Below, piece after piece: positions 8,938-17,814 of a stretch of DNA of 64,000 bases. The notes below the pieces were generated by a model. It worked only from the letters and a program-made list of their open reading frames with translations, was not told where the DNA came from and did no database searches. The stretch's first letter is position 1. Every line of letters begins with the position of its first letter. Source of the DNA: Wenyingzhuangia aestuarii (GTDB taxonomy: Bacteria > Bacteroidota > Bacteroidia > Flavobacteriales > Flavobacteriaceae); contig NZ_JAATJG010000016.1 in the NCBI RefSeq assembly GCF_011927765.1, forward strand, positions 38,944 through 102,943, read 5' to 3'. The position numbers and the translations under genes were made by a program.

Positions 8938-10386
8938 TTAATTTGTTTGTCTTTTCAAGGCTTCTTTTAAGGTGATTCTTTTATTATTTAGAAACGCTAC
9001 AACAAAAGCCGATTTGTACTTTTTATTTTTTGCAGCTGCTAAATATTCTTTAGCCTTACTATAACTGTTTGTTTTCCCTAAGTAGTACTTGTAATAAACT
9101 CCCACTTTTACAGCTTCTACCTCGTTTAATCCTTTAAAATTTGCAGGTGATGTACTTACTTTTTTGGCAGATGATGCTATTTGAACTTTATAATAAACAT
9201 TAGAAACCTCCTTAACTTCTTTTTTAACGCTAACAACTTTTGATGCTGTAGCTGTTGCCAAATCTCCATTACTTGTAAAAGGAACTATAAATGCCGAAGT
9301 ATATCCTTTAGCTTTGGCTTTAGCCAATGCTTGATTAGCCTCGTATCTAGACATATATTTTCCTAAATAATATTTATAGAACTTTTCTACTTGTACTCTT
9401 TCTACATTTTTAAACCCCTTAAAATTATAAGAAGAGGTACTTATTCTACTTCTACCAGAAGCTATCTGAACTTTATAATAAGCAACACCATTATTATAAG
9501 TAGAACCACTACTTACAGAAACTTCATCTACATCTTTATAAGCAATTACATCTGGAGTAGGAGTATATCCACTTTCGGCCACATTCATTTGCTGTCTTTT
9601 GTAATAATCTAAAATAGACTTGGCTATAGATTTAGACATTTGTGCTTGTCCTGCTTTAGAATACAAATACTTTCCTTCTATTCTGTTGGTTAAAAAACCT
9701 GTTTCTATTAACACACTTGGCATATAGGTTTGATACAAAACCACAAAACCAGCTTGTTTAACCCCTCTGTTAACTCTTTTTAATGTTTTTTCGAACTCTT
9801 GCTGAATTAAACTAGCTAACAATAAACTCTGATCTAAATACTCTTCCTGTTCTAAAGACAATCCAATGACTGAAGTAGGAGATTTAGGATCAAAACCTTG
9901 GTAACGTTCTTGATGATTTTCCTCTTGTAGTATTACTTCGTTTTCTGCTTTAGCAACTCTAAAGTTTCTTTCATTTGCATGTAATCCTAACACCCATGTT
10001 TCTGCTCCAATAGCCTGACTCGTGTGTGCATTACAGTGTACTGATACAAATAAGTCGGCATCAGCATCATTGGCAATATCTCCACGCTTCCATAAATCCA
10101 CAAAAACATCGGTTTTACGAGTATACATTACCTTAATTCCGGGAATTTTAGACAAAGCATTACCCGTGCTTAATACAATATTAAGCGCTACATCTTTTTC
10201 TTTTGCACCTTTATAACCAACTTTACCTGGATCTTTCCCTCCATGACCAGCATCTAAGACAACTATAAAGGGTTTGTTTTTTTGAGCATAAACCCTAGTA
10301 AACCCTAGATTTGTAAGTGATAAAATTAAGACGGTTAAAAATAGTAAGGAAAACTTATGACATTTAAATACGGGAATCAATTTCAT
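8938..10386 (-). CDS. N-acetylmuramoyl-L-alanine amidase with two SPOR-like repeats
   Basis: 482 residues. After a signal peptide (residues 1-35) comes an Amidase_3 zinc domain: VVLDAGHGG with H48, the conserved Glu at E63, SVHCNAH, and VLIETGFLTN with the catalytic Glu. The C-terminus has two SPOR-like repeats, each beginning YYKVQIAS (near residues 303 and 397), with YYKYYLGK-type cores and ending in SAF(I/V)V(P/A)F. SPOR domains bind denuded peptidoglycan at division sites, so a septal cell-wall hydrolase is the likely role. It leads the leftward operon with mlaD and the Fe-S genes and has a consensus promoter at 10452-10482. Confidence 0.9.
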   Translation of the reverse strand: MKLIPVFKCHKFSLLFLTVLILSLTNLGFTRVYAQKNKPFIVVLDAGHGGKDPGKVGYKGAKEKDVALNIVLSTGNALSKIPGIKVMYTRKTDVFVDLWKRGDIANDADADLFVSVHCNAHTSQAIGAETWVLGLHANERNFRVAKAENEVILQEENHQERYQGFDPKSPTSVIGLSLEQEEYLDQSLLLASLIQQEFEKTLKRVNRGVKQAGFVVLYQTYMPSVLIETGFLTNRIEGKYLYSKAGQAQMSKSIAKSILDYYKRQQMNVAESGYTPTPDVIAYKDVDEVSVSSGSTYNNGVAYYKVQIASGRSRISTSSYNFKGFKNVERVQVEKFYKYYLGKYMSRYEANQALAKAKAKGYTSAFIVPFTSNGDLATATASKVVSVKKEVKEVSNVYYKVQIASSAKKVSTSPANFKGLNEVEAVKVGVYYKYYLGKTNSYSKAKEYLAAAKNKKYKSAFVVAFLNNKRITLKEALKRQTN

Positions 10387-10400
10387 CTATAAAATTTAAT

Positions 10401-10408
10401 TATTTTTG
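10401..10408 (+). promoter_or_regulatory. -7 box for lptD
   Basis: TATTTTTG matches the Bacteroidota -7 consensus TAnnTTTG exactly. A transcript from here would start near 10415 and give a leader of about 55-60 nt to the TTG at 10472. Only a weak -33 match (TTTC at 10381) is seen. Confidence 0.55.
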
Positions 10409-10451
10409 GGCTTTCAAACTGGCATCTATTTTGTTGCCTACATTGACTATA

Positions 10452-10482
10452 CAAAAATAGGACTAAAAGCATTGCAAACAAA
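10452..10482 (-). promoter_or_regulatory. Consensus promoter of the amidase-mlaD-Fe-S operon
   Basis: On the minus strand TTTG (10482-10479), a 19-nt spacer and TATTTTTG (10459-10452) match the Bacteroidota consensus TTTG-N19-TAnnTTTG completely. The predicted transcript starts near 10446 and runs left to the amidase ATG at 10386. It crosses the opposite lptD leader. Confidence 0.75.
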
Positions 10483-13111
10483 TAGACTTCAATTTCTTTT
10501 CTCAGTTTTATTCTTGTGCATAAGCAGTTTAACTGTGACTGCTCAAGATAAAAAAGACAATGCTAACAATATAACGGTAGCAAACGATTCTATTGTACAA
10601 AACGATAGCATTCCTCCAGTTAAAAAAAACAAAGCAGCTGTTCAGTATATTATAGAACACAGTGCCGAAGATTATATTCTAGAAGACGTAGTAAATAAAA
10701 AAGTAAAACTGTACAACGAGGCACATGTAATATATGATGAATATGATATTACAGCCGGACAAATGCTAATTGACTACAGCACCAATACTGTTGAAGCTAG
10801 AGGAATTCCAGATGAAGATGGAAAATATTCTCAACTACCTGTTTTTAAAACAAAAGCAAACGAAACCACGCAAGACTCCTTAATTTTTAATTACAAAACT
10901 AAAAAAGCCATTATTTATGGTTTAGAAACGGAACAAGACGGAATTAATACTTTAGGAGAAAAAACAAAGAGAGTAAACGATTCTACCATATTTGTAAGAA
11001 ACATAATTTTTACAACTTCAGACACTAAACATCCTGATTACTATTTAAAAACTACCAAAGCAAAAATTGTTCCTGGAAAAAAAATTATTACAGGACCTAC
11101 CAATTTGGTTATTGCTGATGTTCCTACACCTGCAATTTTTCCTTTTGCTTATTTTCCTTTAACTAAAAACAGAACTTCGGGTATTATTTTTCCTACATAT
11201 GGAGAGTCTTTTAGTCAGGGATTCTTTTTACAAAACGGGGGATACTATTTTGCGATTAGTGATTATTTTGATTTAAAGTTAACAGGAGATATTTATTCTA
11301 ACAGTAGTTGGGGTATAAATGCAGCCTCTAGCTATAAAGTTAGATATAAATTTAGCGGAAACTTTACCTTTAACTATGATAATCTTATTAGTGGTATTGA
11401 AGGTTTTTCTGATTATAGTGTTCGTAAAAACTTTAACCTTAGATGGTCACACAATCAAGACAGTAAAGGCTCACCTAATAGCAGATTTTCTTCTTCTGTA
11501 AACATTGGTAGTAGTCAATATTTTAAACAATCTGTTAACGAATCTAACACAGGTTTAGGATTACAAAACACTTTAAGTTCTTCTATTAACTATTACAAAA
11601 AATTTGTAGACACTCCTTTTAACATGACTGTGTCTGCCAATCACCAACAAAACACAAATACAGAAGTTGTAACCGCAACACTGCCATCTTTAAGATTAAA
11701 TATGGATAGACTTTATCCGTTTGCTCCTAAAAGTGGAAGTAAAAAGAATGCTTTTCAAAACATAGGACTTACCTACTCTTTTGAAGCCAAAAATCAAGTA
11801 GAAACTACAGAAGAAAAGTTTTTTGCTGGTGAAATTTTTGAAGATGCTAGAAACGGTGCCAAACACAACGTAAGTTTAAGTACTAACATGAAAGTTTTAA
11901 AATATTTCTCTTTATCACCTAGTGCTAGCTATAGAGAAGTTTGGTATACCGAAAAAGTGAACAAAGAATACAATGCTACTGATGATGATGTAGTAACCGA
12001 TACCATTTCTGGTTTTTCTACTTTTAGAGATTATAGCTTATCTACTTCTTTAGGTACCACAGTTTATGGTATGTTTAAGTTTAAAGGAAAAAACTTAAAA
12101 GCCATTAGACATACCATGAGACCTTCTGTTAGTTATAGCTATAGACCTGATTTTGGTTCTTATTACAAAGAAGTTCAAAATGACATTGATGGTAATACTA
12201 CTACCTACTCTCCTTTTGAAACAGGTATTTATGGAAGTCCTACAAGAGGTGTTTCTAATGCCTTAAGTTTTAGTTTAGCCAACACCTTAGAGGGTAAAGT
12301 TGCTAACAAAGAAGATCCTGATGGAGAAGATAAAAAAATTACTATTTTAAACTCCTTTAACCTAAGTACTGGGTATGATTTTACCAAAGATGAGTTTAAA
12401 TTATCTAACATAAACCTTACTGCAGGAACCACTATTTTTAAGAAGATGAATTTAAACTTTGGTGCTACATTTGACCCTTATGCTTTGCAAGATGATGGTA
12501 CTGGAACTTTTAAAAGAATTAATACTTTAAGCTACACCAACGGCGGTCCTATTGCTAGGTTAACAAGTGCTCGTTTTCGTACAGATTATTCTTTTTCTAG
12601 CAAAGATTTTGATAAAAAGAAAAACGGAGAAAAAGACGACAAAGAAGAAGAAAGCACAGCATATGACCAAAATATGTTTGGACAAGGGTTCCAAAACACA
12701 AACGATATTCAAAACAAACCAGAAGAAAAAGACGACTCTAAAAAAGAAAGCAAATCACTTCCTCAATACATCTCATCAATGCCTTGGAATATTCGTTTTT
12801 CTTATTCAACTAATTATTCTGTAATTCAATCTACTGGAAAAGGAAAAGTAAGTTCTAACTCTTTAGTGTTTTCTGGAGATGTAGAATTAAGTCCAGGTTG
12901 GAAAGTAGGAGCCTCTTCTGGATACGATTTTGTAAACAACGGTTTTACATACACCACCTTAAATTTCACAAGAGATCTTAGTAGTTGGAGTATGAACTTT
13001 AACTGGGTCCCTTTAGGAACCAACAGTTCTTATTACTTTTTTATAGGGGTTAAATCTTCTGTATTAAGCGATTTAAAGTGGGATAAAAGAGCTACTAACA
13101 GAGACTTTTAA
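10472..13111 (+). CDS. lptD: LPS-assembly outer membrane protein LptD
   Basis: About 879 residues from the TTG at 10472. LptD forms the outer-membrane barrel that inserts lipopolysaccharide. The first residues after this TTG (QTNRLQFLFSVLFLCISSLTVTAQ) form a clean signal peptide; there is no ATG in frame before it, and a TTG further upstream at 10406 lies inside the predicted -7 box. Residues about 60-220 make the OstA-like beta-jellyroll (EDVVNKKVKLYNEAHVIYDEYDITAG; GIPDEDGKYSQLP), and the rest is a large barrel with many aromatic strands (FPFAYFPLTKNRTSGIIFPTYG). A charged, low-complexity K/E/D loop lies near residues 710-760. Its stop codon touches that of the convergent cdaA. Confidence 0.85.
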   Translation: MQTNRLQFLFSVLFLCISSLTVTAQDKKDNANNITVANDSIVQNDSIPPVKKNKAAVQYIIEHSAEDYILEDVVNKKVKLYNEAHVIYDEYDITAGQMLIDYSTNTVEARGIPDEDGKYSQLPVFKTKANETTQDSLIFNYKTKKAIIYGLETEQDGINTLGEKTKRVNDSTIFVRNIIFTTSDTKHPDYYLKTTKAKIVPGKKIITGPTNLVIADVPTPAIFPFAYFPLTKNRTSGIIFPTYGESFSQGFFLQNGGYYFAISDYFDLKLTGDIYSNSSWGINAASSYKVRYKFSGNFTFNYDNLISGIEGFSDYSVRKNFNLRWSHNQDSKGSPNSRFSSSVNIGSSQYFKQSVNESNTGLGLQNTLSSSINYYKKFVDTPFNMTVSANHQQNTNTEVVTATLPSLRLNMDRLYPFAPKSGSKKNAFQNIGLTYSFEAKNQVETTEEKFFAGEIFEDARNGAKHNVSLSTNMKVLKYFSLSPSASYREVWYTEKVNKEYNATDDDVVTDTISGFSTFRDYSLSTSLGTTVYGMFKFKGKNLKAIRHTMRPSVSYSYRPDFGSYYKEVQNDIDGNTTTYSPFETGIYGSPTRGVSNALSFSLANTLEGKVANKEDPDGEDKKITILNSFNLSTGYDFTKDEFKLSNINLTAGTTIFKKMNLNFGATFDPYALQDDGTGTFKRINTLSYTNGGPIARLTSARFRTDYSFSSKDFDKKKNGEKDDKEEESTAYDQNMFGQGFQNTNDIQNKPEEKDDSKKESKSLPQYISSMPWNIRFSYSTNYSVIQSTGKGKVSSNSLVFSGDVELSPGWKVGASSGYDFVNNGFTYTTLNFTRDLSSWSMNFNWVPLGTNSSYYFFIGVKSSVLSDLKWDKRATNRDF

Positions 13112-13885
13112 TTAAGACAAATACATTCTTATTTTTTCTTGTAGTTCGTTGTAGGAGTTATACAACTCAAACGCTCCATCAATAATAAAAGAAATTTCTC
13201 CTGTTTCTTCAGAAACCACTAAACACATAGCATCTGTTTTTTCTGTAATTCCAATAGCAGCTCTGTGCCTTAGTCCAAATCTGCTTGGCAATTTACTATC
13301 CGACAAAGGAAGCACCACTCTAGTCGCTATAATATGATTTTCTTTTACTACAATAGCACCATCGTGTAAAGGGCTATTTTTATAAAAAATACTTTCTAAA
13401 ATAGGTCCGTTTATTTGAATATTCATAGCATCACCTCTTTCTGTTAAAAACTCAAGATTGCTATTTCTTTCTATTACAATTAAAGCTCCTGTTCTACTTA
13501 CTTCAAATTTTTCACAAACATTTACCAAAGCCTCTACATCTAAATCGATAGAAATTTCTGCTTTTAAAAACTTTAGTTGCTTGATAAAATTCCTTTTAGT
13601 TTTAAAATTGGTAGACCCTAACATTAACAAAAACTTTCGCATCTCAGGATGAAAAATAATAATCAATGCAATAGCACCACCACTAATTAAATTTCCCAAC
13701 AAAGAGCTAAACATTTCCATGTGTAGTGCTGCTGTTACTTTGTAAATTAAAAAAACAATAGCAATACCTATAAAAATATTAATAGCCACCGTACCTTTTA
13801 GCAGCTTGTATACGTTAAATAGTAAAAAAGCAACCAGAAGAATATCTAAAACATCTATAAAACTAAACTCTAAAAATTGGAACAC
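13112..13885 (-). CDS. cdaA: Diadenylate cyclase (c-di-AMP synthase) CdaA
   Basis: 257 residues: three N-terminal membrane helices (residues 10-80) and a DisA_N domain. The ATP-binding and catalytic motifs NSPLHDGAIVV and SRFGLRHRAAIG are intact, so it should make c-di-AMP from two ATP at the membrane. It is expressed leftward from 13885; its last codon is directly adjacent to the lptD stop (TAATTA at 13109-13114). No cdaR or glmM homologue lies beside it in this window. Confidence 0.93.
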   Translation of the reverse strand: MFQFLEFSFIDVLDILLVAFLLFNVYKLLKGTVAINIFIGIAIVFLIYKVTAALHMEMFSSLLGNLISGGAIALIIIFHPEMRKFLLMLGSTNFKTKRNFIKQLKFLKAEISIDLDVEALVNVCEKFEVSRTGALIVIERNSNLEFLTERGDAMNIQINGPILESIFYKNSPLHDGAIVVKENHIIATRVVLPLSDSKLPSRFGLRHRAAIGITEKTDAMCLVVSEETGEISFIIDGAFELYNSYNELQEKIRMYLS

Positions 13886-13941
13886 AGACTTGTATTTATG
13901 TATAGTTGCCTAAAAGTAATCATTTTTAAAGAAACTCTTAT

Positions 13942-13972
13942 TTTGACAGCAAAAAACTAAGATTTATATTCG
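13942..13972 (+). promoter_or_regulatory. Promoter of the 170-residue membrane protein gene
   Basis: TTTG (13942-13945), 19-nt spacer, TATATTCG (13965-13972): a match to TTTG-N19-TAnnTTTG with one mismatch. The predicted start is about 10 nt before the ATG at 13989. Confidence 0.6.
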
Positions 13973-13988
13973 CTAAAAATCTTTTAGA

Positions 13989-14501
13989 ATGAACGAATTT
14001 ATAGAACTTTTAAAATATACCATCCCCTCTATAGTTACAGGTGGTGTAGCAGCTTATTTCTTTAAACAAATATTAGCCAACGAAAGCAATAAAAGAAAAT
14101 TTAACGCTTTTAAAGAAAAGAAAAAACAAAGTTTGCCTATTAGATTACAAGCATATGAAAGAATGACCTTGTTTTTAGAACGAATTGAATTGACAAATCT
14201 TTTAAACAGAATAGAACCTCTTAACAGCAACAAAATTGAGTATGCAAAATTATTAATTACACAGATTAATGCAGAATTTGAGCACAATTTAGTACAACAA
14301 ATATACATAAGTGAAGATAGTTGGAAACTAATTAAAAATGCCAAACAAACTACCTTAAACACTATTACAGCACATAGTATGAAAGAAGAAATAAATTCTG
14401 GAAAAGAATTACAAATAGCTCTGTTAAAAATGAGCAATTCAGACTCTCCAACAACAATTGCACAACAGTTTATTCAACAAGAAGTTCATCAATTATTTTA
14501 A
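13989..14501 (+). CDS. Conserved small membrane-anchored protein, function unknown
   Basis: 170 residues. An N-terminal membrane helix (about residues 8-26, YTIPSIVTGGVAAYFF) is followed by a highly charged, mostly helical cytoplasmic part with a KKK-rich junction (residues 33-47). I do not recognise a named domain, although proteins of this shape are common in Flavobacteria. It has its own promoter and a strong terminator, so it is a single-gene unit between cdaA and the B12 region. Confidence 0.75.
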   Translation: MNEFIELLKYTIPSIVTGGVAAYFFKQILANESNKRKFNAFKEKKKQSLPIRLQAYERMTLFLERIELTNLLNRIEPLNSNKIEYAKLLITQINAEFEHNLVQQIYISEDSWKLIKNAKQTTLNTITAHSMKEEINSGKELQIALLKMSNSDSPTTIAQQFIQQEVHQLF

Positions 14502-14505
14502 TTTA

Positions 14506-14540
14506 AAAAGCCGATACAAAATTTTGCATCGGCTTTTCTC
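14506..14540. terminator. Bidirectional terminator hairpin
   Basis: AAAAGCCGAT (14506-14515) pairs with ATCGGCTTTT (14528-14537); the loop itself contains the palindrome CAAAATTTTG, so the stem can extend almost to the centre. A- and T-runs on both sides allow it to serve the rightward 170-residue protein gene and the leftward BtuG-like gene. Confidence 0.85.
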
Positions 14541-14562
14541 TTCTTCACAGCAACTATACTTC

Positions 14563-15645
14563 TTATTCTATAAAGTATATTTTAGCAGCTCCTAAACCTA
14601 CAGCGCTAGTATATTCTGTTGTTTTATCCGATATGTTTATCACTTTTAATTTACACAATGATGTAAATGAGTAAGAGACGGTAAACAAATGATTGTCTTT
14701 GGTACTCATTCCATAAATTGATCCTACAGTAATACCGTTTGTAGTTGAAATCTTAGTAGCATCATCTTTAATTGTAAAAACTTTATCATCTTTATAATAA
14801 TAAATATTTCCATTGTCATAATCCATTAAAGTAGCTCTAGTATTTTCTGCAAAAACCAATTCTTTGTTAATGCTATTATCAGCTGTATTTATAAAAGTTA
14901 TAGAAGACAGTGTGTTTGTTAATGCCGGATATGGTGGAGTACTACCATAACTTAAAGGTTTTCCTTGACACAATACAACCAACTCTCCTGCATTGTTAAA
15001 AAACATTTCGTCTGGATTGTCTTTTACAGTTATAGTTGTTATTTTATTTGCATCAGACAAATCTACTACAGAAACAATATTGTTAGACGAATACCCTCCT
15101 TTATGAGACACATATAATTTATTGTCTTTAACTAATATTCTTTCTACACCATTAGCCATTGCTATTTTTTCCGATTCAACTATTTTATTTGTTGCTAAAT
15201 CTAAAACTGCAAGATAGTCATCTGTTTCATCTGTACCATCTCCCCAATTGGTAATATATCCTTTACTTCCAACAATTGTCATATATCTTGGCAACCCTAA
15301 TCCTGTTTGTACAATGGCTTTTTTCTTAAAAGTGTATTTATCAACAACTATAATTTGACTTACATCATTTAAGATAATATATGCATCTTCTATTCCAAAA
15401 CAAATAGACTGAATTAAGCCTGCTACTTTTGCTCCATTTACATTTTCATAATAAAATATATCAGAATCATTTTTACCGAAATAGGACACAGAACCATCTT
15501 TTGCATCTAAGTTTCCCTCAGAACTAACAATTATGTTGGTATCTACTGCTTCAAAAACATTTTGAACAATAGTTTCTTCTTTTACACAAGAAACAAAAAC
15601 AACACTTAGCAGTATTAGCAATTTAAAGATTGAGTATTTTTTCAT
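14563..15645 (-). CDS. BtuG-like surface lipoprotein (YncE/DUF5074 beta-propeller)
   Basis: 360 residues, with a lipobox ending at C20 (VVFVSC). The rest is a repetitive beta-propeller with blade motifs such as GYITNWGDGTDETDDYLAVLDLATNKIV and KLYVSHKGGYSSNNIVSVVDLSD, typical of YncE/DUF5074 proteins. In Bacteroides the similar lipoprotein BtuG caps BtuB and binds cobalamin with extreme affinity. Here it lies 10 bp downstream of a BtuB-like receptor and under the same cobalamin riboswitch, so the same role is likely. Cobalamin binding itself is inferred from context. Confidence 0.75.
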   Translation of the reverse strand: MKKYSIFKLLILLSVVFVSCVKEETIVQNVFEAVDTNIIVSSEGNLDAKDGSVSYFGKNDSDIFYYENVNGAKVAGLIQSICFGIEDAYIILNDVSQIIVVDKYTFKKKAIVQTGLGLPRYMTIVGSKGYITNWGDGTDETDDYLAVLDLATNKIVESEKIAMANGVERILVKDNKLYVSHKGGYSSNNIVSVVDLSDANKITTITVKDNPDEMFFNNAGELVVLCQGKPLSYGSTPPYPALTNTLSSITFINTADNSINKELVFAENTRATLMDYDNGNIYYYKDDKVFTIKDDATKISTTNGITVGSIYGMSTKDNHLFTVSYSFTSLCKLKVINISDKTTEYTSAVGLGAAKIYFIE

Positions 15646-15655
15646 TTTTTTTAGT

Positions 15656-17539
15656 TTAAAATTTATAGTGAATATTTATATTAAAGTTTCGTCCGGGCAT
15701 AGGTCGTAAATTGGTAAAGTAGTATAGATTATTACCAACATTATTTACTTTACCGCCTAAAATTAATTTATGATGTTTTTTATTTAACAAACTATAATTA
15801 ACTCCACAATTAAACACTGTAACCTTAGCTATAGAATAATTGCTTAATGTATCTTCTGTTGTGTATACTTTGCTTTGGTGCAGGCCTTGTAAATACACAC
15901 TTAACCTTTTATACGTATAAGATAAATTATAATTGAGCAAATGCTGTGGTACAAAAGGCAAAGAAGCATTTGTTTTTTTGTTAAAAGCACTTGTAAACGT
16001 ATAATTACCAGTAAGTAAAAGTTTTTGTTCTTTAGGCAGCAATACTTTGTAAGACAAAGCTCCCTCAATTCCTTGATTGGCTACATGTTGTATGTTTTTA
16101 GGTCGCCACAAATTGGTACCTCCTGTAGGTAACCAAATAATTTTATCTTTTATATCTATATAAAAATAAGTAGCTGAGACATGTAATTGATGAATGTCTA
16201 TATCTGCTCCCAACTCTAACTGCTTTGATTTTTCTGGCACCAAATTTAAATTTCCTACTATAGGCCAATACAATTCATTATATGTGGGTACTCTATAATT
16301 GGTAGATAAATTGGTTTTTAAAATGATATTTTTATTTAATTTTTGTTCTGCAGCTAACGATACAGACATAGGAACTGAAAAGTTAGAATTAAACTCTTTA
16401 CGAATATTAAAAGAGGTAGATAATGAAGCAGTAGGCATATAGAATATCATCCCTCCAAAAGAAAATGCTTCTCTATTTCTTGATTGAATTTGATCTGTTG
16501 AACCATCTGTAGATTCATACATCATCAAATACTTCACATTTAAAACATTTGAAAACCGATATGAAGCATCATAGTCTACTAACTTTTTATTTGATTTTCC
16601 GTAACCAAAATTTTGAAAAGCTTTGTTACTATAATACCTAAATTCCTGAGTTAAATATGCTAATTTTAAAGATTGTTGAAAAGCACCAGATGAGAAATTC
16701 CATTTTAATAAATTACGTTGATTAAAATTTTCATTGCGTTCATTTGCATTAGATGGATTGGGAATTCCATCAGAAAAAAGACGATCTCCATAATATTTAG
16801 TGGTATAAAAATAAAGTTTGTTTCTTCTAGAAAATTGATATCCCAAACTAAAATCTATTCCATAATTTTTATAGTTCCCATTTTCATTATACAACAAGTT
16901 TCCGTTTTCATCTTTATATCTCTTGTCTAAATAAACATAATCATTATCCGAACTATTATAGGTAGAAGATAGCTTTATTGCCCATTTTCCTGTACCTATA
17001 TTAGCTTTAAAAAAATTAGAACTTGTATTGTAACTACCATAACTGGTAAACAAATCAAAATTTTCATGCTTTTTAAAAGAGAGTACATCATTTAACTGAA
17101 CAACACCTCCAATGGCACCAGAACCAAATTGCACACTTCCTCCTCCGCTTTTTACCACAATTTGATCTGTAGTACTAGCAGATATGGCATTAAAATCTAC
17201 CTGACCATTACCTATAGCATTGATACTGATTCCATTCCACAACACCAATGTATTGGTTGCCGAAGTACCTCTAAATCTTGCAGAACTAGCTCCTCCGTTC
17301 CCATAATCTTTAAAAGCAATAGGACTATTGTACCTTAATAATTCTGTGAAATTTGTTGGATTTTTTACAACTTGCTCTACTGATAACGTTATTTTTTTGG
17401 AACCTAAATCTTCTTGTTTCTTAGTTACATCAGCCAACAAGACCACTTTCTCTAAACGATTGATAGAATCATTTTGAGCTACAGTTCTGGCACAACAAAA
17501 TATGCTTATTAAAAAAAACGCTTTACATAGTTTCATCAT
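15656..17539 (-). CDS. btuB: TonB-dependent cobalamin receptor BtuB
   Basis: 627 residues. A signal peptide (to about residue 21, VAQ) precedes a TonB-box/plug region (KVVLLADVTKK, then ITLSVEQVVKNPTNFTELLRYNSP and ARFRGTSATNTLVLWNGI) and a 22-strand type barrel ending in NINIHYKF with a terminal Phe. The plug and size match small BtuB-type receptors, not the long SusC type. The cobalamin riboswitch directly upstream fixes the substrate class. ATG at 17539 is chosen; a second ATG follows immediately. Confidence 0.88.
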   Translation of the reverse strand: MMKLCKAFFLISIFCCARTVAQNDSINRLEKVVLLADVTKKQEDLGSKKITLSVEQVVKNPTNFTELLRYNSPIAFKDYGNGGASSARFRGTSATNTLVLWNGISINAIGNGQVDFNAISASTTDQIVVKSGGGSVQFGSGAIGGVVQLNDVLSFKKHENFDLFTSYGSYNTSSNFFKANIGTGKWAIKLSSTYNSSDNDYVYLDKRYKDENGNLLYNENGNYKNYGIDFSLGYQFSRRNKLYFYTTKYYGDRLFSDGIPNPSNANERNENFNQRNLLKWNFSSGAFQQSLKLAYLTQEFRYYSNKAFQNFGYGKSNKKLVDYDASYRFSNVLNVKYLMMYESTDGSTDQIQSRNREAFSFGGMIFYMPTASLSTSFNIRKEFNSNFSVPMSVSLAAEQKLNKNIILKTNLSTNYRVPTYNELYWPIVGNLNLVPEKSKQLELGADIDIHQLHVSATYFYIDIKDKIIWLPTGGTNLWRPKNIQHVANQGIEGALSYKVLLPKEQKLLLTGNYTFTSAFNKKTNASLPFVPQHLLNYNLSYTYKRLSVYLQGLHQSKVYTTEDTLSNYSIAKVTVFNCGVNYSLLNKKHHKLILGGKVNNVGNNLYYFTNLRPMPGRNFNINIHYKF

Positions 17540-17576
17540 AAATTTCCTTTACTCCCGAAAGAATTTATATTATGAA

Positions 17577-17745
17577 TCTGGCAGGTCTCCTGACTTACGT
17601 CTTATTACTACCTTCCCGTTTTTACTATTATTTAAAACAGTGGTTTAAGAATGTAATAAGCACCTTTTACGGCTAAGCTTACAGTTGCGGGTACAGTTCT
17701 TGATTTTAACAAGATTCCCTTTTAATTTTACGGTTCAACTTACAT
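17577..17745 (-). promoter_or_regulatory. Cobalamin (AdoCbl) riboswitch controlling btuB-btuG
   Basis: Reading the minus strand, the conserved cobalamin-riboswitch core is clear: AAAAGGGAATC (about 17724-17713), ACTGTACCCGCAACTGTAA (about 17697-17679), GCCGTAAAAGGTGC, and the B12 box AGTCAGGAGACCTGCC (17595-17580). It lies in the 5' leader 40 nt before the btuB ATG, so coenzyme B12 should repress the receptor and the BtuG-like gene, probably by blocking translation since no terminator follows. It is downstream of the BtuF-like gene and so does not control it. Confidence 0.95.
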
Positions 17746-17772
17746 TGAATAGCATAAAAACCAAAATCGATG

Positions 17773-17802
17773 CAAAACTACACCTTATTTTTTGATTACA
17801 AA
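17773..17802 (-). promoter_or_regulatory. Promoter of the riboswitch-btuB-btuG transcript
   Basis: On the minus strand TTTG (17802-17799), an 18-nt spacer and TAGTTTTG (17780-17773) fit TTTG-N17-23-TAnnTTTG. The predicted start near 17767 places the whole riboswitch in a leader of about 225 nt. Confidence 0.75.
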
Positions 17803-17814
17803 TATTTTTTTTAA

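Noticed and set aside
10406..10471. Upstream TTG start for lptD adding 22 residues
   Set aside because: It lies in the predicted -7 box and would place non-signal-like residues ahead of the clean signal peptide beginning after 10472.
14054..14437. 127-residue open frame opposite the 170-residue membrane protein
   Set aside because: Mirror of the helical coding strand, rich in Leu/Ser/Phe/Cys from antisense reading; the plus-strand gene has a promoter and terminator.
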